DNA from: an archaeon
GTDB lineage: Archaea; Asgardarchaeota; Hermodarchaeia; Hermodarchaeales; Hermodarchaeaceae
DNA length: 6,689 bases
Assembly (NCBI GenBank): GCA_016550395.1
Contig: JABXGY010000160.1
Span: 1-6,689, forward strand
Direction: 5' to 3'
Shown: positions 1 through 5,092 of the stretch, in pieces
Numbering within the stretch: position 1 is the first letter of the stretch
Layout: the number at the start of each line of letters is the position of its first letter
The notes under the pieces: generated by a model
What the model saw: only the letters and a program-made list of their open reading frames with translations
Told to the model about the DNA's origin: nothing
Databases searched by the model: none
Translations under genes and position numbers: made by a program

Positions 1-87
1 AAAAGTAACATCTTCGAGAGCGAGGTCGCCGTTTGGATATTTCACTGAAAGATTTTCGGCTTCAATTAAGGGGGCTTGAGTGCTCAT
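1..87 (-). CDS. ABC transporter ATP-binding protein, N-terminal fragment (ZnuC/MntB-like)
   Basis: Only the first 29 residues are in the window; the gene continues past the left edge. The visible part begins MSTQAPLIEAENLSVKYPNG and ends ...LALEDVTF. This is the typical first beta-strand region of an ABC ATPase: an E-N-L-S-V-K-Y strand with Tyr17 as the aromatic A-loop residue that stacks on adenine, then the L-x-D-V-T-F strand just before Walker A, which would lie outside the window. The start is ATG at 87, with GGAGAG seven bases upstream. The gene lies 4 bases after the nikR-like stop codon, so the two are almost certainly co-transcribed. Together with the divergent ZnuA/TroA-type binding protein this suggests the energising subunit of a divalent metal importer, with the permease expected further left. 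The ABC ATPase call is seen in the sequence; metal uptake is inferred from context. Confidence 0.85.
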   Translation of the reverse strand, partial: MSTQAPLIEAENLSVKYPNGDLALEDVTF

Positions 88-91
88 CTAT

Positions 92-484
92 CTACTCTCC
101 AATAACCGATACTTTCACAGTCCGGATTTTTCGATTCACCTTAAGCATTTTCACTAATTCACGTATATCCTTAGCTGGACCATTTACTATAATTACTTCA
201 ATGCACTTACCGTCTACTGTATGGGAGTGGAGCAAAGCATCAATGAGGGTGGCTTGATGATGCAGCACAAAATTACTCTCGATACCTTTCCCCTTTTTCC
301 CGTAAACAACTGTTAGCACTGCTGATACTTTGCCTGTGAGATTTTCTAGTTCTTGCGCTTCGTTGGCTAGTATCCGGACGGCTTGTCGCAGTAGTTCGGA
401 TCGATTAGCAAATCCGCCTGTGGATTGAAGGTGGTCGAGAAGCTGAAGATCTTGGTTATCTAATGAGATGCTGATAATTGGCAT
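92..484 (-). CDS. NikR-family metal-responsive transcriptional regulator (ribbon-helix-helix + C-terminal nickel-binding ACT-like domain)
   Basis: A 130-residue protein, close to the usual NikR length of about 130-140. Residues 2-45 form a ribbon-helix-helix DNA-binding domain: the strand I-S-I-S-L (4-8), then helices ending in the conserved R-S-E-L-L-R turn (28-33). Residues about 53-128 match the NikR metal-binding domain. His75, His86, His88 and Cys94 reproduce the spacing of the E. coli NikR square-planar nickel ligands (H76, H87, H89, C95) exactly. In E. coli, Arg3, Thr5 and Thr7 of the strand read DNA; here these positions are Ile3, Ser5 and Ser7, so the operator should differ. The start is ATG at 484 with GGTG five bases upstream. 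It heads a minus-strand operon with the ABC ATPase and faces the metal-binding protein gene across a 121-bp region. It probably represses metal uptake when metal is replete, and may regulate itself. The family is firm. Nickel as effector is likely from the ligands, but unproven given the Znu-type transporter next door. Confidence 0.92.
   Translation of the reverse strand: MPIISISLDNQDLQLLDHLQSTGGFANRSELLRQAVRILANEAQELENLTGKVSAVLTVVYGKKGKGIESNFVLHHQATLIDALLHSHTVDGKCIEVIIVNGPAKDIRELVKMLKVNRKIRTVKVSVIGE
95..100 (-). promoter_or_regulatory. Ribosome binding site of the ABC ATPase gene
   Basis: GGAGAG on the minus strand lies inside the last codons of the nikR-like gene, with a 7-base spacer to the ATG at 87. 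It fixes that ATG as the start and supports translational coupling between the repressor and the ATPase. Confidence 0.7.
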
Positions 485-489
485 AACAA

Positions 490-493
490 CACC
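490..493 (-). promoter_or_regulatory. Ribosome binding site of the nikR-like gene
   Basis: GGTG on the minus strand, 5 bases before the ATG at 484, matches the core of the archaeal Shine-Dalgarno sequence GGTGAT. It supports this start and implies a short transcribed leader rather than leaderless mRNA. Confidence 0.6.
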
Positions 494-519
494 GTGAATC
501 GTATTGATTATTAAAAATA

Positions 520-543
520 CCCGAAAGATTATTAATATTCGGG
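520..543. repeat. Inverted repeat CCCGAA-N12-TTCGGG in the divergent promoter
   Basis: Six-base perfect arms, CCCGAA (520-525) and TTCGGG (538-543), flank an A/T-rich 12-base spacer. They are the only G/C-rich elements in an otherwise A/T-rich intergenic region. The spacing puts both arms on nearly the same DNA face. It could be a second operator, or the site of a different regulator; a 12-base loop hairpin is possible but weak. Confidence 0.45.
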
Positions 544-574
544 ATTATTAAAAAATGCTCTAGAAGTTAATAAT
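544..574. promoter_or_regulatory. Candidate NikR operator: perfect inverted repeat ATTATTAA-N15-TTAATAAT
   Basis: Eight-base perfect arms at 544-551 and 567-574, with centres 23 bp apart (about two helical turns). NikR tetramers bind two half-sites in this geometry; the E. coli site is GTATGA-N16-TCATAC, with centres 22 bp apart. The A/T-rich arms differ from E. coli but resemble the TATTATT/AATAATA arms described for Helicobacter pylori NikR boxes, and they agree with loss of the E. coli Arg3 contact in this regulator. The right arm overlaps a possible TATA box for the metal-binding protein gene. The symmetry is directly visible; assignment to this NikR is inferred. Confidence 0.55.
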
Positions 575-595
575 AGAAATATCGGTCCAAATATA

Positions 596-601
596 GGCGA
601 T
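596..601 (+). promoter_or_regulatory. Possible weak ribosome binding site of the metal-binding protein gene
   Basis: GGCGAT, 4 bases before the ATG at 606, differs by one base from the archaeal consensus GGTGAT. It is the only Shine-Dalgarno-like element near this start. Confidence 0.35.
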
Positions 602-605
602 TACA

Positions 606-1628
606 ATGCGTCGAAACTCGCTGCTTGCCCTAATTGGAATATTTGCTCTAAGTCTTAGCACAATTGGAATCCTACAAAGCACATCATCACAAACAACTCC
701 AGCTTTGGAGATCGCCGTTTCTATTCAATCCCTCGCAGGAATCGTGCGAGAAGTAGGGGGTGAAGAGGCCGAGATATCCGTTCTTCTACCAGAAGGAGTT
801 GAACCTCATGCGTTTTCACTCACGCAAGCTGTTATTGATGCAGCCAATGCCGCTGATATGTTGGTCTTAACTGGACATTTTGAGTGGGAAGAGGAGCTTG
901 CTACATTTGTTGGGAAACCCTATATCACCATCGCTGATTACGAAGCTTTTGGGGCAGAACTGCTTCCTCTAAATGGGCATGATCAAAATCTTCATGGTTA
1001 TTGGCTCTCACCTAAAAATGCCAAGGCCATCGCCAATGCTACACGAGATTTATGCAGTTCCTTAAACTCAATGTATTCCCAATATTGGCAGAATCGGTTC
1101 GATGAGTTTGTCTTCAAGGTCAAAGCACTCGAGGCGTTTATTGCTGAACAACAACTACAGTATCAACTCTCAAATAAACAGGTGATTATTACTTTCCCTG
1201 CAGAAGCTTACATCGCTGACGCCTTAGGACTCCAGGTGAAAGGATTACTCATGAAGGGTGAAAATATCTTCATCTCCGGTCCTGAACTCGTAGTAGTAGA
1301 ACAGGCACTACGAAACGGATCGATTCATATAATATTAGCATCGGACGTTGCCCGGCTTCAAGCCGCAGGTGATTTTGCTCAACAACTATCATCTGATTCG
1401 GGAGTTCCGATTGTATGGGTACGGATCGTTTTTTCTGACCTTGAAGATTATGTCGGAATAATGGGATACAATACTGGTGTTGTGGTTACGGGAGTTAGTA
1501 GTGGGATTCTCCCAGCTAGTGATCTTCTTACAATCAGCATGCCTGTTATCATCATTGCCACAGTGTTGGGTGTCATTGCGATTATTGAGTTAGTTCTCCT
1601 TATCCGATGCACACGTTCAGAGGATTAA
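606..1628 (+). CDS. Membrane-anchored ABC transporter metal-binding protein (ZnuA/TroA, cluster A-I family)
   Basis: A 340-residue extracellular receptor for a divalent metal importer. Residues 1-24 are a signal peptide or N-terminal anchor. The mature part has the family signatures in order: E-P-H-A-F (66-70, His68), L-H-G-Y-W-L-S-P-K-N-A (129-139, His130), the ...AEAYIADALGL stretch (199-209), and D-Y-V-G-I-M-G-Y-N (281-289), matching the family's T-Y-x-x-M-M-x-Y-N. His68 and His130 correspond to the first two metal ligands. At the position of the usual third histidine (H-x-A-F-x-Y) there is Phe197, so the site is incomplete or altered; Glu200 or an acidic residue near 278-281 might compensate. 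Residues about 308-334 form a transmembrane helix followed by R-C-T-R-S-E-D, an anchoring style common in archaea instead of a lipid tail. It is divergent from nikR and the ABC ATPase and probably controlled by the intergenic repeats. The family is confident. The metal (zinc, manganese or nickel) cannot be read from sequence. Confidence 0.9.
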   Translation: MRRNSLLALIGIFALSLSTIGILQSTSSQTTPALEIAVSIQSLAGIVREVGGEEAEISVLLPEGVEPHAFSLTQAVIDAANAADMLVLTGHFEWEEELATFVGKPYITIADYEAFGAELLPLNGHDQNLHGYWLSPKNAKAIANATRDLCSSLNSMYSQYWQNRFDEFVFKVKALEAFIAEQQLQYQLSNKQVIITFPAEAYIADALGLQVKGLLMKGENIFISGPELVVVEQALRNGSIHIILASDVARLQAAGDFAQQLSSDSGVPIVWVRIVFSDLEDYVGIMGYNTGVVVTGVSSGILPASDLLTISMPVIIIATVLGVIAIIELVLLIRCTRSED

Positions 1629-1684
1629 CTCTCCGAAAACCTTTTTACCAGGCATAAAGAGGAAGCCCCGGAGCGACTTGAGCC

Positions 1685-1876
1685 ATGACCATCGTCGTCT
1701 GCCCTAAATGTGGGTTTCGATTTGATACCAGTTATGGTCGCATCATGGCCTGTGGTGGCTGTCCATCCGCTACTATCGGAAATTGTGGGTACGCTAAGTG
1801 CCCTAAATGTGAGCATGAATGGCCACTGGGAGAAACAAGTACTGAAACTCACCAGTTTGGTCGTCGAGTCGCCTAG
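1685..1876 (+). CDS. Small cysteine-rich zinc-ribbon protein of unknown function
   Basis: A 63-residue cytoplasmic protein with seven cysteines: C6-P-K-C9, C23-G-G-C26, C34, and C39-P-K-C42, followed by His44. The two CPKC knuckles, about 30 residues apart, would make a classical zinc ribbon. The central C23/C26/C34 group is extra and could bind a second metal or a cluster. The C-terminal 15 or so residues look unstructured. The start is the first possible in frame, because a TGA lies two codons upstream; a weak GGAG at 1670-1673 precedes it. It begins 56 bases after the metal-binding protein gene on the same strand, so co-transcription is likely, and it ends 4 bases from the convergent synthetase stop. 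The conserved-looking Cys pattern, not composition alone, supports a real gene. A role in metal handling or sensing is inferred from neighbours; I do not recognise a named family. Confidence 0.8.
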   Translation: MTIVVCPKCGFRFDTSYGRIMACGGCPSATIGNCGYAKCPKCEHEWPLGETSTETHQFGRRVA

Positions 1877-1880
1877 GGAG

Positions 1881-4775
1881 TTATTCTAAGAATAGGGCGG
1901 GGCGTCCGGGTAGCGCTTTGGCTGCACGGTTCTCTGGGTCTTTTTTGGGTTTATCGCCATCTTGGATTTCAACAGTTAACCCTGTCTCTGCTTGGATGAG
2001 ATCACGGTTTTCAGTCAAGACATTCTTCTCCGTGGATTTATCCACGAAGGTCCAGTAACCACCGGCTTTTGCTATTGCCTGGACTAATTCATTGATTTCT
2101 TTCCCACGTTTCTTTAACTTGGCGTCTTTCATCAGAATCGGCATCAAGTCCTTCACAGTGGGCGGTGCATCTGCTTTGATGAGTTTCTTAAATGCATGGT
2201 ATTTCCAATCGGGACTGACGAAGATATGGACAGTACCAATTTTTTTGTCCTTTAGGAGCCCTTTGATTTCTTTTATGTCATTGATTGTCTGTGTTACAAC
2301 TTCCATGGCTTTCTCAATGTTCTCATCAATGAATTTTTCATCGGGGATTGGCCAATTCTCTAAAGAGACAAAGGAAATGCTACCTAATCTTTCCCAGATT
2401 TCTTCACATAAATGGGGCATTACTGGTGTTAGCAGTTTAATCCATATTGAAACGATGTATCGTAATACCGGATTTCGTTCTGAACTGCTCTTTTTGACTC
2501 GACGCAAATAGAATTCGACATGGTTCAGTAGCTGGAAGAAGGTCTGTAAGATATAACTTCGGAATCGGAAGTTCTCAAGAGATTCGGTGGCGTCTCGAAT
2601 TGTGGTGTTAATTTTGGACAAGATCCATCGGCTTGCCATGCTAAGTTTTATTTCATCGAGGGGTGTATCTGGAATTTTTGAGGCATCAGAGAAGATTCGG
2701 ATGAGCCGGTTCAATCGGCGACGTGCTGTGTTTACATCCTTTTCTTTCCAATCTACAATGGACTGTAAATCTCCAATTTGGCTAATATACAGTCGGTAAA
2801 GGTCTGCACCGTATCGTCGGGGGATTTCAGCCATTGGTATAAAGTTGCCTTTGCTTTTGCTCATCTTTTCGCCTTCACGGATTACGAACTCATTCAATGT
2901 GATTGCTTTTGGCCAAAATTTCTCTGGAAAGATAGCTGTGTGGTGGAAGATGAAGAAGGAAAGGTGATTCGGGATGTGACCTACGGCAGTGTGACGTAAA
3001 TCGTTTGGATACCAGTATTCGACTTCTTTTCGAATCTCGACTAGTGTTTCTTCAGGAATGTTCGATTTTTCTGCAATCGTTGTAATATCGCCTTTTCCTA
3101 AAAGCACGTAGTCGAAGAAAGCATAGCTTAACTGTTGTGGGATAATTTGATTTACTCGGATATGGTGAATGAGTAGATAAAAGGCCATGTAAATTGTTGA
3201 GTCAGAGAGTGCTTCTATGACCCATTTTTTATCGAACGGGAGACGTGTTCCTAGACCTCGTCTACGAGCCGCTGGGCGCTCTTTTAACCAGTCAAAGGTT
3301 GATTCGAATAACCGTCGATAAACTTCTGGAAAGATAAACATCTGGTTTAATGCCTTTCTGGCCTGTGACTTCCATTGAGGATCTCCATAGTTGATAAACC
3401 ACTGGTCGGGAAGTACCGCAACTACAACATCGTTACCGCAACGACATGTGACTGGCTTTTGGTCTGGTTGGAAAAACTGGAAAGCCCGGTTTTGTTCTTT
3501 TAGAAAACTGATAACATCATCTTTGATTTGACTGACTTTGCGTCCAGCGAAGGGTCCAGTATTGTCTTTCATTATTCCTTCATAGAATTCAGCACGATAG
3601 AGGGTTTCTGTGGCTTCATTGAGCTTTGTGGTTGCTTTCTGGTCCTTAATTTTTAATTTATCAACGAGTTCAATAGCCGGGTGTTCACCATAACCTTCTA
3701 TGGCGATGATTGAGATGGGATCAATCGCTTTAATGGCATCGAAGTCTAGCTTGAAACCCTGGAGTGCTCTCTTCGATTTCTGAATATCACGCAGTGCTGC
3801 CCAATCAAAGGGGGCATGAGATGGAACACTATAAACAATACCTGTTGCATTCTCTGGATCTACAAATTCTGCTGGAAGTATCAGTAATTCCCTGTCTTCA
3901 ATAGGCGATTTACAGGTTTTTCCTATGAACTCTGTCCCAGGAATTTCGTCCAGTCGTTTCGAGTGATATCTTTGATTAACCAATTTTCGGACGGCGGGTT
4001 GAGAAACAAACCAAATTTCCTCATTTACTTGAATTTTGGCATATATGGTATTCGGATTAATCCAAACATTAGTTACTCCATAGACTGTTTCAGGTCGGAG
4101 GGTAGCAGTAATCAAATAGCCATCCTCAAAAGGGAATTTTATAGCAACGAATTCAGCAATTTTTGCATGTTCGCCCTGTAATAGATCATCTTCGCCCACG
4201 GCATTACCACAATTAACACAAAATAGAACTGGATAACTACCCTTTGTAATGTAACCTAATTGATACAAGTGGTTAAACTGCCATGTAACGAACGCTTGGT
4301 ATTCGGGATCGTTGGTGGTAAAGTTTCGTCGCCAGTCAATTGAATAACCTAGTTTTCGAAGGTCACCTTCAATTGCACTAGAAAAGAACTGAGCGATTGC
4401 CATGGGATCAATAAAGGTTGCCAGCACTGTGTCAACGTCTTTCTTTGGACGCCAGATTGCGATATTGGACCGGTATAATTTGAGTACTTCAGGGTCTTTG
4501 TCACGAATCCGATTAGCCACACCAGATACTGGGGTACCTGTGACATGTGCCGCCATCGGATATAGGACGTTATAGCCTTGCATACGTTTGTAACGAGCGA
4601 GGATGTCACCGATAGTATAGGTTCGTCCATGACCCACATGCATTGGGGCATTAGCATAAGGATAAGGGACCGTTAGATAGAATTTAGGTCTCTGTGGAAT
4701 AGGGTCTGCCTCAAATGCTTTAGCTTCACGCCAACGCATCTGCCACTTTGTTTCAATTTCTTTTGAGTCAATCAC
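1881..4775 (-). CDS. leuS: Leucyl-tRNA synthetase, archaeal/eukaryotic type
   Basis: A 964-residue class Ia synthetase that charges tRNA-Leu with leucine in the cytoplasm, within the usual archaeal length range. The N-terminal Rossmann half has P-Y-P-Y-A-N-A-P-M-H-V-G-H-G, with the HIGH motif as HVGH (46-49). The CP1 editing domain carries T-L-R-P-E-T (225-230) and the H-A-P-F-D-W motif with Asp324, the residue that contacts the mischarged amino acid's amino group in archaeal and eukaryotic LeuRS. Two CxxC/CxC pairs (C186/C189 and C444/C446) suggest a zinc site. The KMSKS loop is intact (637-641, in E-G-E-K-M-S-K-S-K-G-N). An alpha-helical anticodon domain follows (about 710-830), then an archaeal-style C-terminal domain ending in K-A-L-P-G-R-P-A-L-F-L-E. 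The start codon is GTG, supported by AAGGAGA about 10 bases upstream. It is transcribed alone, away from the Yip1-like gene, and converges on the small Cys-rich gene. Nothing appears damaged. Confidence 0.98.
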   Translation of the reverse strand: MIDSKEIETKWQMRWREAKAFEADPIPQRPKFYLTVPYPYANAPMHVGHGRTYTIGDILARYKRMQGYNVLYPMAAHVTGTPVSGVANRIRDKDPEVLKLYRSNIAIWRPKKDVDTVLATFIDPMAIAQFFSSAIEGDLRKLGYSIDWRRNFTTNDPEYQAFVTWQFNHLYQLGYITKGSYPVLFCVNCGNAVGEDDLLQGEHAKIAEFVAIKFPFEDGYLITATLRPETVYGVTNVWINPNTIYAKIQVNEEIWFVSQPAVRKLVNQRYHSKRLDEIPGTEFIGKTCKSPIEDRELLILPAEFVDPENATGIVYSVPSHAPFDWAALRDIQKSKRALQGFKLDFDAIKAIDPISIIAIEGYGEHPAIELVDKLKIKDQKATTKLNEATETLYRAEFYEGIMKDNTGPFAGRKVSQIKDDVISFLKEQNRAFQFFQPDQKPVTCRCGNDVVVAVLPDQWFINYGDPQWKSQARKALNQMFIFPEVYRRLFESTFDWLKERPAARRRGLGTRLPFDKKWVIEALSDSTIYMAFYLLIHHIRVNQIIPQQLSYAFFDYVLLGKGDITTIAEKSNIPEETLVEIRKEVEYWYPNDLRHTAVGHIPNHLSFFIFHHTAIFPEKFWPKAITLNEFVIREGEKMSKSKGNFIPMAEIPRRYGADLYRLYISQIGDLQSIVDWKEKDVNTARRRLNRLIRIFSDASKIPDTPLDEIKLSMASRWILSKINTTIRDATESLENFRFRSYILQTFFQLLNHVEFYLRRVKKSSSERNPVLRYIVSIWIKLLTPVMPHLCEEIWERLGSISFVSLENWPIPDEKFIDENIEKAMEVVTQTINDIKEIKGLLKDKKIGTVHIFVSPDWKYHAFKKLIKADAPPTVKDLMPILMKDAKLKKRGKEINELVQAIAKAGGYWTFVDKSTEKNVLTENRDLIQAETGLTVEIQDGDKPKKDPENRAAKALPGRPALFLE

Positions 4776-4784
4776 AGTATCGAA

Positions 4785-4791
4785 TCTCCTT
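4785..4791 (-). promoter_or_regulatory. Ribosome binding site fixing the GTG start of leuS
   Basis: AAGGAGA on the minus strand ends about 9 bases before the GTG at 4775. It is a strong Shine-Dalgarno match and the reason for accepting a GTG start; the next residues, I-D-S-K-E-I-E-T-K-W, fit the expected N-terminus of archaeal LeuRS. Confidence 0.75.
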
Positions 4792-4850
4792 TTCGCTGTA
4801 AAAAATCGCCTTGAAAATGTTTGTTATTCGTCGCGATCCCCTCCATAACC

Positions 4851-4865
4851 TGAGGTATCTCATAC
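4851..4865. repeat. Palindromic element TGAGGTATCTCATAC (copy 1)
   Basis: It contains two nested dyads: TGAG-GTAT-CTCA (4851-4862) and GTAT-CTC-ATAC (4855-4865). Its TGAGGTAT half recurs in reverse orientation at 4935-4942. Its size suits a dimeric regulator site, but the regulator is unknown. Confidence 0.45.
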
Positions 4866-4928
4866 GTACCTGAAAATTATTACATTGATCTGAGAAAGTC
4901 ATACCCCATAGGGATCACTTCGAAGAAA

Positions 4929-4942
4929 TGAGTAATACCTCA
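4929..4942. repeat. Palindromic element TGAGTAATACCTCA (copy 2, inverted)
   Basis: A dyad TGAG-N6-CTCA; read on the minus strand it is TGAGGTATTACTCA, sharing TGAGGTAT and a following CTCAT with copy 1. The two copies face each other with 76 bases between the shared octamers (4851-4858 and 4935-4942). Confidence 0.45.
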
Positions 4943-5059
4943 TAACTTAAACCTTTCGTCGAGGCTTATGTGCTCGCGATAGATAGCCTATTTCCATTGT
5001 AATACTCGAATTGAGGGCTCCTAATCTAAACCCTTCTTTGTGAGTATCAAGGCGAAAGC

Positions 5060-5066
5060 AAATAAA
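5060..5066 (+). promoter_or_regulatory. Possible TATA box of the Yip1-like gene
   Basis: AAATAAA lies about 27-33 bases upstream of the GTG at 5093, where an archaeal TATA box would be for a leaderless transcript. There is no Shine-Dalgarno sequence before this start, which fits leaderless translation. The evidence is positional only. Confidence 0.3.
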
Positions 5067-5092
5067 GCCTCTCTCCATTTTTTTGTTATTGA

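Larger units (their letters stand above)
485..605. promoter_or_regulatory. Divergent promoter/operator region between nikR-like and the metal-binding protein gene
   Basis: This 121-bp non-coding, very A/T-rich region separates two divergent start codons. It holds three direct copies of GATTATTAA (506-514, 527-535, 543-551) and one reversed ATTATTAA (567-574). Archaeal TATA-like elements are plausible in both directions: minus-strand runs reading TTTTTAATAA (about 508-517) or ATATTAATAA (about 530-539) for nikR, and TTAATAAT (567-574) or AGAAATAT (575-582) for the plus-strand gene. The repeats overlap these elements, as expected for a repressor that blocks TBP/TFB. Which TATA box is used cannot be decided from sequence alone. 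Confidence 0.7.
4776..5092. promoter_or_regulatory. Non-coding divergent intergenic region between leuS and the Yip1-like gene
   Basis: A 317-bp stretch with no convincing gene. It must hold the leuS promoter (minus) and the Yip1-like promoter (plus). On the minus strand a T-rich GATTTTTTAC (4798-4807) is a possible TATA region close to leuS; on the plus strand AAATAAA (about 5060-5066) sits roughly 30 bases before the GTG at 5093, as expected for a leaderless archaeal mRNA. Two related palindromic elements (4851-4865 and 4929-4942) occupy the middle. No tRNA, snoRNA boxes or CRISPR repeats were seen. Confidence 0.6.

Noticed and set aside
33..257. A 74-codon plus-strand open frame at the left edge.
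   Set aside because: It is antisense to the nikR-like and ABC ATPase genes, both of which are recognised by conserved residues.
1629..1684. A possible terminator at the CTTTTTAC run (about 1640-1647) after the metal-binding protein gene.
   Set aside because: A single five-T run with no supporting hairpin; it is too weak to call and the downstream small gene may be co-transcribed.
1625..1852. A 75-codon minus-strand open frame opposite the small Cys-rich gene.
   Set aside because: Low-complexity Ser/Thr-rich product without motifs; the plus-strand frame has a clear paired CPKC pattern and explains the region.
2092..4181. Several plus-strand open frames of 70-139 codons within leuS.
   Set aside because: They lie antisense to an intact synthetase with all catalytic and editing motifs; none has a recognisable domain.
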